From the NCBI GenBank assembly GCA_016235805.1, contig JACRIY010000039.1, positions 1 to 64,000 on the forward strand: a DNA stretch of 64,000 bases. The letters run 5' to 3'. This DNA is from Rhodocyclales bacterium. GTDB taxonomy: Bacteria; Pseudomonadota; Gammaproteobacteria; Burkholderiales; Rhodocyclaceae. Positions 37,818-48,106 of this stretch are shown in pieces (the stretch's first letter is position 1; the number at the start of each line of letters is the position of its first letter). Made by a program: the position numbers and the translations under genes. The notes under the pieces are model-generated. The model saw nothing but the letters and a program-made list of their open reading frames with translations. It was not told the origin of the DNA and did no database searches.

Positions 37818-39571
37818 TTGTGGTCTCCCGAATAGTCGCGCACGCCAGGTGGTGATTTGGTGATCACCACATCGAGGTAATCGACGCGGGGGACGTCCAG
37901 CCCCTGGTGATAGACCATGGTGTGGCACAGGAAATTCTTGTCGTCGCGTTCGACGTAGTCGAGACGCTGGTGCGCGCCGCGCGATTCCTTGCGGGCCAGC
38001 GCGCCGACCGTCACGGCTTCGGCGCAGTCGAGCATGGACCCGAGTTCAAGCAACTGGAACAGGTCGGTGTTGAAGACGCTGCTCTTGTCGGTGAGCCTCA
38101 CCCGCTGGTAGCGTTGGCGCAGTTCGTGAATCTTGTTCACGCCCTCCTGCAGGCCTTCCTCGGAGCGATAAATGCCGACGTTCTTCTCCATGGTGTCCAT
38201 CATTTCGCGGCGCAGCCCGGACATCGACTCGGTGCCGTCGGTCCGGCTCATGAGGTCATCGATACGCGATTGCGTCTGTTCGGCGCAGGCGTTCAGCGCG
38301 GCGGCGTTCGGTGTCGGCGCGCCCTGGACGTGCTCGATGGCCGAAAGCGCGGCGCGGCGGCCGAAGACCAGAAGTTCGACCAGCGAATTCGACCCGAGGC
38401 GATTGGCGCCGTTGAGGCTGACGCAGGCACATTCGCCGGCGGCGAACAGCCCGGGCAGGGGAGTCGCGGCTTTCGTATTGGTCGAAATGCCGCCCATCAT
38501 GTAATGCACCACGGGACGGATCGGCACCGCGTCCTTGACGATGTCGACGCCGAGGTAGGCCTCGGCCAGTTCGCGCACCAGCGGCAGGCGTTCGTTGATC
38601 TTCTTTTCGCCGAGGTGGCGCATGTCGAGCAGCACGCATTCGCCCCACTGGGTCGTCACGGTGTTGCCTTTCTGCAATTCGTGCCAGTAGGCCTGGCTGA
38701 CCCGGTCGCGCGGCCCCAGTTCCATGGTCTTGAGTTGCGGCTGGCCGACCGGAGTTTCCGGGCCCATGCCGTAGTCCTGCAGGTAGCGGCGGCCGTGCTT
38801 GTTGACCAGGATGCCGCCTTCGCCGCGACAGGCTTCGGTCAACAGGCTGCCGGTGTTGGGCAGGCCGGTCGGGTGGTACTGGACGAACTCCATGTCCTTT
38901 AGCGGCGCACCGGCGCGGTAGGCCATGGCCATGCCGTCGCCGGTCTTGATCGCGCCATTGGTGGAGAAGGGGAACATCCGGCCGGCGCCACCACCGGCGA
39001 TGATGACCGCCCTGGCATGGAACTGATGCAGCTCGCCGCTGCGCATTTCGAGTGCGGTGACACCCTGGCAGCGGCCGTCGTCGACCAGCAGGTCGAGCGC
39101 GTAGAACTCGTCATGGCGGGTGATCGAGGGAAATTGCAGGGATGTCTGGAACAGGGTGTGCAGGATGTGGAAACCGGACTTGTCGGCGGCGAACCAGGTG
39201 CGCTTCTTCTTCATGCCGCCGAAGGGACGCACCGCCACCGATCCGTCCGCTTCGCGGTTCCAGGGGCAACCCCAGTGCTCCAGTTGCAGCAGTTCCTTGG
39301 GGGCCTCGTGGATGAAGTATTCGACGCAATCCTGGTCGGAAAGCCAGTCGCCGCCACCGACGGTATCGTCGAAATGCAGGTCGAAGCTGTCGTCCGGCTT
39401 GATCACCCCGGCGGCGCCACCTTCGGCAGCGCAGGTATGGCTGCGCATGGGGTAGACCTTTGAGACCAGGGCAATGCGCAGCTTCGGATCCGCTTCCGCC
39501 AGCGCGATCGCAGCGCGCAGACCGGCGCCTCCAGCTCCTATGATGACGACGTCGGTCGATATGCTTCTCAT
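37814..39571 (-). CDS. frdA: Fumarate reductase flavoprotein subunit
   Basis: 585-residue catalytic subunit. The dinucleotide motif is VVIIGAGGAGLRAAIA; FAD-linking H45 sits in YPMRSHTCAAEGG, equivalent to H44 of E. coli FrdA. The active-site segments are FVQYHPTGL, GANRLGSNSLVELLVFG and the C-terminal half of the substrate domain. I chose ATG 39571 (MRSISTDVVIIG); the upstream open frame has no similarity. It heads frdABCD, and an FNR-type palindrome lies 67 bp upstream, so anaerobic induction and fumarate reduction in vivo are likely; a succinate dehydrogenase role cannot be excluded. Confidence 0.94.
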   Translation of the reverse strand: MRSISTDVVIIGAGGAGLRAAIALAEADPKLRIALVSKVYPMRSHTCAAEGGAAGVIKPDDSFDLHFDDTVGGGDWLSDQDCVEYFIHEAPKELLQLEHWGCPWNREADGSVAVRPFGGMKKKRTWFAADKSGFHILHTLFQTSLQFPSITRHDEFYALDLLVDDGRCQGVTALEMRSGELHQFHARAVIIAGGGAGRMFPFSTNGAIKTGDGMAMAYRAGAPLKDMEFVQYHPTGLPNTGSLLTEACRGEGGILVNKHGRRYLQDYGMGPETPVGQPQLKTMELGPRDRVSQAYWHELQKGNTVTTQWGECVLLDMRHLGEKKINERLPLVRELAEAYLGVDIVKDAVPIRPVVHYMMGGISTNTKAATPLPGLFAAGECACVSLNGANRLGSNSLVELLVFGRRAALSAIEHVQGAPTPNAAALNACAEQTQSRIDDLMSRTDGTESMSGLRREMMDTMEKNVGIYRSEEGLQEGVNKIHELRQRYQRVRLTDKSSVFNTDLFQLLELGSMLDCAEAVTVGALARKESRGAHQRLDYVERDDKNFLCHTMVYHQGLDVPRVDYLDVVITKSPPGVRDYSGDHK

Positions 39572-39610
39572 TGCGCTCACCTTGGCGGTATTCGTGGTTC
39601 TTGGGCCGAC

Positions 39611-39651
39611 AGTATCGGCGCTTTGCCGGCAGTTCTGTTGACTTGAGTCAA
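39611..39651 (-). promoter_or_regulatory. FNR-type site and -10 of frdABCD
   Basis: TTGAC-TTGA-GTCAA (39638-39651) is a perfect inverted repeat and matches the FNR/ANR/DNR consensus TTGAT-N4-ATCAA at 8 of 10 arm positions. On the minus strand GATACT (39616-39611) is a 4/6 -10 placed so that the site centre is about -41 from transcription start, class II activator geometry. Confidence 0.55.
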
Positions 39652-39743
39652 GTTGGATAGATGGCACGGGTGATGCGTCGGCATCGGGGCACGGTGTCTC
39701 GTCCGTATCCGCTTGTGGTCTGGCGTTTGGCCGGCCCTGCCGC

Positions 39744-39749
39744 TATAAT
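39744..39749 (+). promoter_or_regulatory. -10 element of the tpiA promoter
   Basis: A perfect TATAAT about 30 bp upstream of the tpiA start. No good -35 hexamer is visible at standard spacing. Confidence 0.45.
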
Positions 39750-39780
39750 GGCGGGCTTACCAAGGATGCTGGCTTTCATG

Positions 39781-40527
39781 ATGCGTACCAAACTCGTTGC
39801 CGGAAACTGGAAAATGCATGGCAGTCTCGCCGCCAATCTGGGGCTGCTGCACGCAGTACGTGACGGTGCCAAAGGCGGCGCGGAAGTCGCGCTATGCGTT
39901 CCTTATCCTTATCTTGCGCAGGCTAAAGCGGTGCTTGATGGTAGCAGCGTAGCATTGGGTGCCCAGGACGTTTCGGAGCACGCACAGGGAGCATGGACCG
40001 GCGAGGTCAGCGCAGCGATGCTCGCCGATTTCGCCTGTCGTTATGTTCTCGTCGGTCATTCCGAGCGCCGGTCCTTTTTCGGCGACACCGATGCCGTGGT
40101 TGCTGCCAAGTTCGTCGCCGCGCAAAAAGGCGGGCTGGTGCCGATTCTTTGCGTCGGTGAGTCGCTCGCGGAGCGCGAGGCCGGAATTACCGGCGACGTC
40201 GTGACGCGCCAGATTGATGCCGTCCTTGCCAAGTGCGGCATCGCAGACTTTGCTCGGGCCATTGTTGCCTACGAGCCTGTCTGGGCAATCGGTACCGGGC
40301 GCACCGCATCCCCCGATCAGGCGCAGGAAGTTCACGCACTGATTCGCAACCGCTTTGCGCGGGAAGACGCAGATGTGGCCGGTGGCCTGCGCATCCTTTA
40401 TGGTGGCAGCGTCAAGGCCGGCAATGCGGCAGAACTGTTTGGCCGGCCCGATATCGATGGCGGCCTGATCGGCGGCGCATCCCTGGTGGCGACGGATTTC
40501 CTCGCGATTTGCGCAGCCGCCGCCTGA
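39781..40527 (+). CDS. tpiA: Triosephosphate isomerase
   Basis: 248-residue TIM barrel interconverting DHAP and GAP. Catalytic residues are visible: K11 in GNWKMH, His in VGHSERR, Glu in AYEPVWAIGTG, and the phosphate loop LYGGSVKAGN. The start may be ATG 39778 or 39781 (MMRTKLVAG), one codon apart; AAGGA lies upstream. It precedes secG, the conserved tpiA-secG pair. Confidence 0.96.
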   Translation: MRTKLVAGNWKMHGSLAANLGLLHAVRDGAKGGAEVALCVPYPYLAQAKAVLDGSSVALGAQDVSEHAQGAWTGEVSAAMLADFACRYVLVGHSERRSFFGDTDAVVAAKFVAAQKGGLVPILCVGESLAEREAGITGDVVTRQIDAVLAKCGIADFARAIVAYEPVWAIGTGRTASPDQAQEVHALIRNRFAREDADVAGGLRILYGGSVKAGNAAELFGRPDIDGGLIGGASLVATDFLAICAAAA

Positions 40528-40549
40528 GTACTGATTTGAAGAGGTTTTC

Positions 40550-40900
40550 ATGGATATAGTGCATACCCTGCTGCTGACCGTGCATATCATTGCCGGGGTC
40601 AGCGTCATCGGCCTGGTGCTTTTGCAGCATGGAAAGGGCGCCGACATGGGCGCGGCCTTCGGCAGCGGAGCGTCGGGCAGCCTTTTCGGTGCTACGGGCT
40701 CGGCGAATTTTCTTTCGCGCGCAACCGCGGTTCTGGCGGCCGTCTTCTTTTTGACGAGCCTCGGACTCTCCTATATCGCCAATTCGGCGCCGCGGGCGTC
40801 GGGCAGCGTGATGGATTCGGCGCCCGTGCAGGCCGTGCCGGCTGCGCCCGATTCGACATCGACGGCACCGGATTCGAAAGCCAAGGAAATTCCGAAGTAG
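40550..40900 (+). CDS. secG: Protein translocase subunit SecG
   Basis: 116-residue accessory subunit of SecYEG. Two membrane helices (about 3-22 and 55-75) flank the conserved QHGKGADMGAAFGSGASGSLFG loop. The C-terminal 30 residues are Pro/Ala/Ser-rich. GAAGAGG-type RBS precedes the ATG. It lies between tpiA and tRNA-Leu. Confidence 0.95.
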   Translation: MDIVHTLLLTVHIIAGVSVIGLVLLQHGKGADMGAAFGSGASGSLFGATGSANFLSRATAVLAAVFFLTSLGLSYIANSAPRASGSVMDSAPVQAVPAAPDSTSTAPDSKAKEIPK

Positions 40901-40965
40901 GCGTCAGCGCCTCGAAACGAATAGATTTTTTTGTTGCGGTGCATGAGCGGCTCAATGCCTTGTTA

Positions 40966-40971
40966 TATAAT
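40966..40971 (+). promoter_or_regulatory. -10 element upstream of tRNA-Leu
   Basis: TATAAT 26 bp before the mature tRNA 5' end, followed by a GC-rich discriminator (TCGCGCCGC) typical of stable RNA promoters. No consensus -35 at 17 bp. Confidence 0.45.
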
Positions 40972-40997
40972 TCGCGCCGCTCGCGCTTAGCGCAATT

Positions 40998-41082
40998 GCC
41001 GACGTGGTGAAATTGGTAGACACGCTATCTTGAGGGGGTAGTGGCGAAAGCTGTGTGAGTTCGAGTCTCACCGTCGGCACCA
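40998..41082 (+). tRNA. tRNA-Leu (anticodon GAG)
   Basis: An 85-nt tRNA with encoded CCA. The acceptor stem GCCGACG (40998-41004) pairs with CGTCGGC (41072-41078), discriminator A, then CCA. The anticodon stem CTATC/GGTAG holds loop TTGAGGG with anticodon GAG. GTTCGAGTC is the T-loop, and the short variable arm fits a class II leucine tRNA. Same position, upstream of nuoA, as in other betaproteobacteria. Confidence 0.95.
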
Positions 41083-41196
41083 GGTAATTTGTCGGGTAGT
41101 GGGTAGTAAAAGGGTGGTCGAGTTCCGGTACTTCTGTGCGATTTCGCAGTCTGGCCGGTCATGTACAACTTGTGAAGAAGTGGCCGTGCCACCAAA

Positions 41197-41571
41197 ATGC
41201 TGGATAACTACTTTCCTGTCCTAGTCTTCATCCTGGTTGGCCTGGCTTTCGGCTGTGCACCCATACTCCTGGGTTGGTTGATCGCGCCAAACCGCCCCGA
41301 CAGCGAAAAGCTTTCGGCATTCGAATGCGGCTTTGCGCCGTTCGAAGATGCGCGCATGAAGTTCGACGTGCGCTACTACCTGATCGCAATTCTCTTCATT
41401 CTGTTCGACCTTGAAATCGCCTTCCTGTTTCCCTGGGCCTCGATCTTCAAGGAAATCGTCAATACCGAATCGGTAAAGCTGTTCGGTTTCGTCGAAATGT
41501 TCGTGTTTATCGGCATCCTGGTGGTTGGCTATATCTACGCCTGGGCCAAGGGCGCGCTGGACTGGGAATGA
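41197..41571 (+). CDS. nuoA: NADH-quinone oxidoreductase subunit A
   Basis: 124-residue membrane subunit of complex I with three helices. The conserved loop is [43 protein letters not shown], whose Cys and acidic residues lie at the quinone-site interface. First gene of nuoA-N, 114 bp after the tRNA; I see no convincing promoter in that gap, so transcription may continue from upstream. Confidence 0.96.
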   Translation: MLDNYFPVLVFILVGLAFGCAPILLGWLIAPNRPDSEKLSAFECGFAPFEDARMKFDVRYYLIAILFILFDLEIAFLFPWASIFKEIVNTESVKLFGFVEMFVFIGILVVGYIYAWAKGALDWE

Positions 41572-41593
41572 AAGAGACTAAGGACATCCTCGC

Positions 41594-42070
41594 ATGAGCA
41601 TCGAAGGCGTTCTGCAGGAAGGCTTCGTCACCACTTCGCTGGACAAGATCATCAACTGGACTCGCACCGGTTCGATGTGGCCAATGACTTTCGGCCTGGC
41701 CTGTTGCGCCATCGAAATGATTCACGCCGGATGCTCGCGCTACGACCTCGATCGCTTTGGTATCGTGTTCCGGCCGAGTCCCCGCCAGTCGGATGTCATG
41801 ATCGTCGCCGGTACGCTGACCAACAAGATGGCGCCCGCGTTGCGCAAGGTTTACGACCAGATGGCGGAGCCGCGCTGGGTGTTGTCCATGGGTTCCTGCG
41901 CCAATGGCGGGGGTTACTACCACTATTCCTATTCGGTGGTGCGCGGCGTCGATCGCATCGTGCCCGTCGATGTTTATGTGCCTGGCTGCCCTCCGACGGC
42001 CGAAGCCCTGCTTTACGGCCTGATCCAGCTGCAGAGCAAGATCCGCCGCACTACCACCATTGCCCGCTGA
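41594..42070 (+). CDS. nuoB: NADH-quinone oxidoreductase subunit B
   Basis: 158 residues. Carries the terminal N2 [4Fe-4S] cluster: tandem cysteines in [10 protein letters not shown], then [14 protein letters not shown] and [12 protein letters not shown]-terminus binds the membrane arm. Follows nuoA by 22 bp. Confidence 0.97.
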   Translation: MSIEGVLQEGFVTTSLDKIINWTRTGSMWPMTFGLACCAIEMIHAGCSRYDLDRFGIVFRPSPRQSDVMIVAGTLTNKMAPALRKVYDQMAEPRWVLSMGSCANGGGYYHYSYSVVRGVDRIVPVDVYVPGCPPTAEALLYGLIQLQSKIRRTTTIAR

Positions 42071-42079
42071 CCCGAACTC

Positions 42080-42682
42080 ATGAGCGAGAAACTGGAACGT
42101 CTTGGCCGGCTGCTGAAGGAAAGCTTCGGCGATCGCATCGGCGAACCCTTGCTGGCACTGGGTGAGTTGACCGTTGTCGTTCCATCGGAAAACTACGCCG
42201 AAGTGATGCTGCAACTGCGTGACGATCCCGCTTTTCGTTTCGAGCAACTGATGGATCTTTCCGGTATCGATTACTCCGAATACACCGGTTACCAAGGCCG
42301 GCGGTTCGCGGCGGTCAGTCAGCTGCTTTCTCTGACCCACAACTGGCGCCTGCGCGTCAGGGTGTTTGCGCCGGACGATGATTTTCCCGTCGTGGCGTCC
42401 GTGATGGACATCTGGAGCTGCGCCAACTGGTACGAGCGCGAGGCATTCGACCTTTTTGGCATTCACTTCGAGGGTCACGTCGATCTGCGCCGCATTCTCA
42501 CCGACTACGGTTTTGTTGGCCATCCCTTCCGCAAGGATTTTCCGATTTCGGGTTATGTCGAGATGCGCTATGACCCGGAACAGAAGCGGGTGATATACCA
42601 GCCGGTGACCATCGAACCGCGTGAAGTGACGCCGCGCATCGTGCGCGAAGACTCGTACGGAAAAGGCAGCGGCCGTGGCTGA
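42080..42682 (+). CDS. nuoC: NADH-quinone oxidoreductase subunit C
   Basis: 200-residue hydrophilic subunit of the connecting module. Hallmark [18 protein letters not shown] followed by [30 protein letters not shown]. Separate from NuoD here (fused as NuoCD in enterobacteria). Overlaps nuoD by 8 bp. Confidence 0.96.
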   Translation: MSEKLERLGRLLKESFGDRIGEPLLALGELTVVVPSENYAEVMLQLRDDPAFRFEQLMDLSGIDYSEYTGYQGRRFAAVSQLLSLTHNWRLRVRVFAPDDDFPVVASVMDIWSCANWYEREAFDLFGIHFEGHVDLRRILTDYGFVGHPFRKDFPISGYVEMRYDPEQKRVIYQPVTIEPREVTPRIVREDSYGKGSGRG

Positions 42683-43928
42683 CATCAAGAACTACACGCT
42701 CAATTTCGGTCCCCAGCATCCGGCCGCGCACGGTGTGCTGCGCCTGGTCCTTGAGCTCGACGGTGAAGTCGTGGTGCGTGCCGATCCGCACATCGGCCTG
42801 TTGCATCGCGGCACCGAGAAACTGGCGGAGACCCGCACCTGGCTGCAAACGCTGCCCTACATGGACCGCCTCGATTACACGTCGATGATTCCCAGCGAGC
42901 ATGCCTACTGCCTGGCGGTCGAACGCCTGCTTGGAATCGAGGTCCCGATTCGGGCACAGTACATTCGCGTCATGTTCGACGAAATCGCGCGAATCAAGAA
43001 CCACCTGCTGAACATCGGAACGCATGCGCTGGACATCGGCGCCATGACCATGGTGCTCTATACCTTCCGCGAGCGCGAGGACCTCTTCGACATTCTCGAA
43101 GCCACCTGCGGCATCCGCATGCACCAGGCGTACTTCCGGCCGGGCGGTGTCTATCGAGATCTGCCCGACCAGATGCCGAAGTACCAGGAAAACCGTTTCA
43201 AGAACGCGCAAACGGTTAAAGAACTGAACGAGGCGCGCAACGGCACGCTGCTCGATTTCCTTGAAGATTTCACGAATCGCTTTCCGGTCTACCTCAGCGA
43301 GTACCACACCCTGCTGACCGACAACCGGATCTGGAAGCAGCGTACCGTAGGCATCGGCGTGGTCAGTCCCGAGCGCGCTCTGCAACTCGGCTTCAGCGGC
43401 GCGATGCTGCGTGGTTCCGGCATAGAGTGGGATTTGCGCAAGAAGCAGCCTTACGAAGTTTATGATCGGATGGATTTCGACATTCCGGTGGGCGTCAATG
43501 GCGATACCTATGATCGCTATCTGGTGCGCATGGAAGAAATGGCCCAGGCCAATCGCATCATCAAGCAGTGCATAGACTGGCTGCGCAAGAATCCGGGGCC
43601 CGTCATCAGCGACGACCACAAGGTGGCGCCGCCCTCGCGGGAGAAGATGAAGGGCAGCATGGAGGAGTTGATCCACCATTTCAAGCTGTTCTCGGAGGGC
43701 ATGCACGTACCGCCGGGCGAAGCTTATGTCGCGATCGAGCACCCGAAGGGCGAGATGGGCGTGTGGGCGGTTTCCGACGGCGCCAACAAGCCCTACCGAA
43801 TCAAGCTGCATACGGCGGGGATTCCCCATCTGGCTGCAACCGATGAAATGTGCCGTGGCCACATGCTGGCCGATGCCACCGCCGTGATCGGGACCATCGA
43901 CCTGGTCCTTGGCGACGTTGATAGATAG
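42675..43928 (+). CDS. nuoD: NADH-quinone oxidoreductase subunit D
   Basis: 417-residue 49-kDa subunit that forms the quinone site with NuoB. Conserved [36 protein letters not shown], and the C-terminal [12 protein letters not shown] start at 42675 inside nuoC. Length is normal for a non-fused NuoD. Confidence 0.97.
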   Translation: MADIKNYTLNFGPQHPAAHGVLRLVLELDGEVVVRADPHIGLLHRGTEKLAETRTWLQTLPYMDRLDYTSMIPSEHAYCLAVERLLGIEVPIRAQYIRVMFDEIARIKNHLLNIGTHALDIGAMTMVLYTFREREDLFDILEATCGIRMHQAYFRPGGVYRDLPDQMPKYQENRFKNAQTVKELNEARNGTLLDFLEDFTNRFPVYLSEYHTLLTDNRIWKQRTVGIGVVSPERALQLGFSGAMLRGSGIEWDLRKKQPYEVYDRMDFDIPVGVNGDTYDRYLVRMEEMAQANRIIKQCIDWLRKNPGPVISDDHKVAPPSREKMKGSMEELIHHFKLFSEGMHVPPGEAYVAIEHPKGEMGVWAVSDGANKPYRIKLHTAGIPHLAATDEMCRGHMLADATAVIGTIDLVLGDVDR

Positions 43929-43933
43929 ACCGC

Positions 43934-44437
43934 ATGAATACGCCGAACACCATGTTGAGTCCCGAGTTGAGCCCCGAGTCCCTGAAAAAGATCGATCGGG
44001 AGGTGGCCAAGTATCCCGCCGACCAAAAGCAATCCGCTGTCATGGCGGCGCTGGTCATCGCCCAGGACGAAAAGGGCTGGCTGCCCAAGGAAACCATCGC
44101 CGCCGTTGCGACCTATCTCGGCATGGCGCCCATGGCGGCCTACGAGGTGGCGAGCTTCTACAACATGTACGACCTGCATCCGGTCGGCAAGTACAAGATT
44201 ACGGTTTGCACGAACCTGCCCTGCGCACTGTCGGGTGGCGTCCATGCCGCCGACTACATCAAGCAGAAATTGGGCATCGACTTCAACGAGACCACGCCGG
44301 ATGGCATGGTTACCTTGAAGGAAGGCGAGTGCATGGGAGCTTGCGGCGATGCGCCGGTGATGCTGGTGAACAACAAGCGCATGTGCAGCTTCATGCTCCC
44401 CGAACAGATCGACAAGCTGCTGGCGGAGTGCAAATAA
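43934..44437 (+). CDS. nuoE: NADH-quinone oxidoreductase subunit E
   Basis: 167 residues, thioredoxin-like [2Fe-2S] subunit (N1a). Cluster cysteines are in [11 protein letters not shown] and [11 protein letters not shown]. Together with NuoF and NuoG it forms the NADH dehydrogenase module. Spaced 1 bp from nuoF. Confidence 0.96.
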   Translation: MNTPNTMLSPELSPESLKKIDREVAKYPADQKQSAVMAALVIAQDEKGWLPKETIAAVATYLGMAPMAAYEVASFYNMYDLHPVGKYKITVCTNLPCALSGGVHAADYIKQKLGIDFNETTPDGMVTLKEGECMGACGDAPVMLVNNKRMCSFMLPEQIDKLLAECK

Positions 44438-44438
44438 G

Positions 44439-45770
44439 ATGGCCCTGATCGACACCATCAATCCGCTGCTGACCACCGGCTGGACCAAAGGCGATGCCGG
44501 CTGGAGCCTCAAGGACTATGAGGCGCGTGGCGGCTACAAGCAGTGGCGCCGCGTGCTCGAAAGCAAGATGAGCCAGGACGATCTGATCGCGGAGGTCAAG
44601 AAATCCGTACTGCGCGGCCGTGGCGGCGCAGGCTTTCCGACCGGCCTGAAGTGGAGCTTCATGCCCAAGGCGGCGCCGGTGAAGTACGTCGTCTGCAACA
44701 CCGACGAAGGCGAACCGGGTACCTTCAAGGACCGTGACCTGATGCGCTTCGATCCGCATTCCGTGATCGAGGGCATGATCATCGCCGGCTATGCGGTCGG
44801 CGCCAAGGCCGGCTACAACTACATCCACGGCGAAATCTTCGAGGCCTACCAGCGTTTCGAGGAAGCCCTGGACCAGGCGCGTGCCGCCGGCTATCTGGGC
44901 GACAACATTCTCGGTTCCGGTTTCAGCTTCGACCTCTTCGCGCACCACGGCTGGGGCGCCTACATCTGCGGCGAGGAAACCGGCCTGCTCGAATCCATCG
45001 AAGGCAAGAAGGGGCAGCCGCGTTTCAAGCCGCCCTTCCCGGCGAACTTCGGCCTCTACGGCAAGCCGACCACCATCAACAATACCGAAACCTTCGCTGC
45101 GATTCCCTTCATTCTCGGCATGGGCGGTGAGGCCTACCTGAACCTGGGCAAGCCGAACAACGGCGGCACCAAGCTGTTCTCCGTTTCCGGTCACGTCAAT
45201 CGCCCCGGCAACTTCGAAGTGCCGATGGGTACGCCGTTTTCCAAGCTGCTCGAGATGGCCGGCGGCATGCGTGGCGGTCGCAAGCTCAAGGCGGTGATCC
45301 CTGGCGGTTCGTCTGCTCCGGTATTGCCCGGCGAGGTCATCATGGACTGCACCATGGACTACGACTCGATTGCCAAGGCCGGCTCGATGCTCGGTTCCGG
45401 CGCGGTCATCGTCATGGACGAGACGGTCTGCATGGTCAAGGCGCTGGAGCGCCTGTCCTACTTCTACTATGAGGAATCCTGCGGCCAATGCACGCCCTGC
45501 CGCGAAGGCAGCGGCTGGCTCTACCGCGTCGTGCATCGCATCGAACATGGCGAAGGCCGTCCCGAGGACCTCGACCTGCTGAATCGTGTCACCGACAACA
45601 TGATGGGCAAGACCATTTGTGCGCTCGCCGATGCCGCCGCCTTCCCCGTGCGCAGCTTCATCAAGCATTTCAAGAGCGAGTTCGAGTACCACATCGAAAA
45701 CAAGAAGTGCCTGGTCGATCCCGAGATCCAGCGCATGGGTAGCGGCTTCTTCAAGGCAGGGGCAGCGTAA
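44439..45770 (+). CDS. nuoF: NADH-quinone oxidoreductase subunit F
   Basis: 443-residue subunit binding NADH, FMN and cluster N3. NADH/FMN loops are [14 protein letters not shown] and [18 protein letters not shown]; the [4Fe-4S] ligands are in [12 protein letters not shown] plus a distal Cys. Its stop overlaps nuoG by 1 bp. Confidence 0.97.
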   Translation: MALIDTINPLLTTGWTKGDAGWSLKDYEARGGYKQWRRVLESKMSQDDLIAEVKKSVLRGRGGAGFPTGLKWSFMPKAAPVKYVVCNTDEGEPGTFKDRDLMRFDPHSVIEGMIIAGYAVGAKAGYNYIHGEIFEAYQRFEEALDQARAAGYLGDNILGSGFSFDLFAHHGWGAYICGEETGLLESIEGKKGQPRFKPPFPANFGLYGKPTTINNTETFAAIPFILGMGGEAYLNLGKPNNGGTKLFSVSGHVNRPGNFEVPMGTPFSKLLEMAGGMRGGRKLKAVIPGGSSAPVLPGEVIMDCTMDYDSIAKAGSMLGSGAVIVMDETVCMVKALERLSYFYYEESCGQCTPCREGSGWLYRVVHRIEHGEGRPEDLDLLNRVTDNMMGKTICALADAAAFPVRSFIKHFKSEFEYHIENKKCLVDPEIQRMGSGFFKAGAA

Positions 45771-48106
45771 TGGTCGAAATCGAAATCGACGGCAAGACCC
45801 TGCAGGTCGAAGACGGCAGCACCGTCATCGAGGCGGCGCACAAGCTGGGCACCTACATTCCGCATTTCTGCTACCACAAGAAGCTGTCCATCGCGGCCAA
45901 CTGCCGCATGTGCCTGGTGCAGGTGGAAAAGGCGCCGAAGCCGATGCCGGCCTGCGCCACCATCGTTGCGAACGGCATGAAGGTGTTCACTCATTCCGAC
46001 CTGGCCGTGAAGGCACAGAAGGCGGTGATGGAGTTCCTGCTGATCAACCATCCGCTGGATTGCCCGATCTGCGACCAGGGCGGGGAGTGCCAATTGCAGG
46101 ATCTCGCCGTCGGTTACGGTGAGTCCGCCTCGAAGTACGAGGAAGAAAAGCGCGTCGTACCCGACAAGGACCTCGGTCCGCTGGTGTCGACCGACATGAC
46201 CCGCTGCATCAACTGCACGCGCTGTGTCCGCTTCACCGCAGAGATTGCCGGCTTCATGGAACTCGGCCAGTCCTATCGCGGCGAGCGCGCCGAAGTCATG
46301 CCTTTCATCGGCAAGACCGTGGATACCGAACTCTCGGGCAACATCATCGACCTCTGCCCGGTCGGTGCGCTGACATCCAAGCCCTTCCGCTTCTCGGCCC
46401 GCACCTGGGAACTCTCTCGCCGCAAGTCGGTGAGCCCCCACGATGCGCTGGGCAGCAACCTGATCGTGCAGACCAAGCACGACAAAGTGCTCCGCGTGTT
46501 GCCTCTGGAGAACGACGACATCAACGAGTGTTGGCTGTCGGACAAGGAGCGTTTCTCCTACCAGGGCCTGAGTTCCGCCGACCGACTGACCAAACCGATG
46601 GTGAAGCAGGGCGGCGAATGGAAGGAGGTCGACTGGAACGTCGCCCTCGATTACGCTGCGCACGCGCTACGCGACGTGGCCAAGACTCATGGCGGGGCGG
46701 CGATCGGTGGCCTGCTCAGCCCGCATTCGACGGTGGAAGAACTTTATCTGGCGCAGAAGCTGTTGCGCGGACTTGGCACCGAGAACGTCGATTTCCGTCT
46801 GCGCCAGAGCGATTTTTCGGCCGATGGCAAACGCGCCGGTACGCCGTGGCTGGGCATGAAGATCGCCGACATCAGCCGCCTTGACCGCGTTCTGGTAGTC
46901 GGGTCCTTCCTGCGCAAGGACCATCCGCTGATCGCCCAGCGCCTGCGCCAGTCGGCAAAGAAAGGCGCGCAGGTCAGCATCCTGCACAGCGCCAACGACG
47001 AACTTCTGATCAACCTGACGGCGCGCGCCATCGCTGCGCCGTCGCAACTGCCCGCCTTGCTCGCGCAGGTCGTCAAGGCCGTGTGCGCCCTCAAGGGCGC
47101 AACTGCCGACGCCGCTTTGTCCGCCCTCACGGTATCCGCCGAGGCGCAGGCGATCGCCCAGAGCCTGGCTTCGGGCAGCAATACGGGCGTCCTGCTGGGC
47201 AACTTCGCTCAGCAGCATCCGCAGGCGTCCACCCTGCAGGCGCTGGCCGGCCAACTGGCAAAGGCGCTGGGCGGCAAATTCGGCTTCCTCGGCGAGGCCG
47301 CGAACAGCGTTGGCGGCTATGCGGCCAAGGCCGTTCCCGGTGCCGGCGGACTCAATGCCGTGGCGATGATCAAGGATCCGCGCCAGGCCTACGTGGTTCT
47401 CGGCGCAGAACCCGAACTCGACTGCGCCGATGGTGCCCAGGCATTGGCTGCGCTGCAAAAGTCTGCCGTCACCGTCCTCCTGACGCCATTCAAGTCGCAG
47501 GCCATGCTCGATTACGCCGCCGTACTGCTGCCGGTTACGCCCTTTGCTGAAACCTCGGGCAGCTTTGTCAATACCGAAGGCCGCGTGCAAAGCTTCTATG
47601 CCGCCGCTAAGCCACTGGGCGAAGCCCGTCCGGCATGGAAGGTTCTGCGCGTGCTGGGCAACCTGCTGGCCCTCAACGGATTCGAGTTCAACAGCAGCGA
47701 GGATGTGCGCAGCGAAGCGCTTGGCAGCCAGACCGAGTTCGTCTCCGGCCTCGACAACGGACTTTCGCCGGGTGCCCTGAACCTGTCTGCGAGCGCTGCA
47801 GGCATCGAGCGCGTAACCGACGTACCGATTCATTTTGCCGATGCCCTGGTGCGTCGTGCTCCGGCTTTGCAGCGGGCGGCCGATTCCGCCGCGCCCTCCG
47901 CGCGCATGAATGCTGCGATGTTGTCCAGGCTCGGACTCGCTGCAGGCGATCTTGTGAAAGTCGGCGCTGGCGGCACGGCGAACGCAAGCCTCGTGGCACA
48001 ACTCGACGCCGGGTTGCCCGATGGGGTAGTGCGTGTGGCCGCGGCGCACGCCACCACCGTCGCGGTGGGTCCGATGTCTGCCGTTCTGAGCGTGGAGAAG
48101 GCGTGA
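45770..48106 (+). CDS. nuoG: NADH-quinone oxidoreductase subunit G
   Basis: 778-residue largest subunit. N-terminal ferredoxin domain ([20 protein letters not shown]), then [14 protein letters not shown] and [13 protein letters not shown], followed by a molybdopterin-oxidoreductase-like domain. Repeat copy 6 lies inside it at about residue 730, encoding KVGAGGTA, near the poorly conserved C-terminus. Its stop overlaps the nuoH start. Confidence 0.96.
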   Translation: MVEIEIDGKTLQVEDGSTVIEAAHKLGTYIPHFCYHKKLSIAANCRMCLVQVEKAPKPMPACATIVANGMKVFTHSDLAVKAQKAVMEFLLINHPLDCPICDQGGECQLQDLAVGYGESASKYEEEKRVVPDKDLGPLVSTDMTRCINCTRCVRFTAEIAGFMELGQSYRGERAEVMPFIGKTVDTELSGNIIDLCPVGALTSKPFRFSARTWELSRRKSVSPHDALGSNLIVQTKHDKVLRVLPLENDDINECWLSDKERFSYQGLSSADRLTKPMVKQGGEWKEVDWNVALDYAAHALRDVAKTHGGAAIGGLLSPHSTVEELYLAQKLLRGLGTENVDFRLRQSDFSADGKRAGTPWLGMKIADISRLDRVLVVGSFLRKDHPLIAQRLRQSAKKGAQVSILHSANDELLINLTARAIAAPSQLPALLAQVVKAVCALKGATADAALSALTVSAEAQAIAQSLASGSNTGVLLGNFAQQHPQASTLQALAGQLAKALGGKFGFLGEAANSVGGYAAKAVPGAGGLNAVAMIKDPRQAYVVLGAEPELDCADGAQALAALQKSAVTVLLTPFKSQAMLDYAAVLLPVTPFAETSGSFVNTEGRVQSFYAAAKPLGEARPAWKVLRVLGNLLALNGFEFNSSEDVRSEALGSQTEFVSGLDNGLSPGALNLSASAAGIERVTDVPIHFADALVRRAPALQRAADSAAPSARMNAAMLSRLGLAAGDLVKVGAGGTANASLVAQLDAGLPDGVVRVAAAHATTVAVGPMSAVLSVEKA
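47957..47980 (+). repeat. Dispersed 24-bp repeat, copy 6 (inside nuoG)
   Basis: Reads AAAGTCGGCGCTGGCG-GC-ACGGCG, identical over all 24 bp to copy 9 on the other strand. Read in-frame as KVGAGGTA. Confidence 0.85.

Noticed and set aside
36332-39571. Succinate dehydrogenase sdhCDAB
   Set aside because: Subunit order A-B-C-D, two anchors of 130 and 113 residues and FrdB/FrdC-specific sequence point to fumarate reductase.
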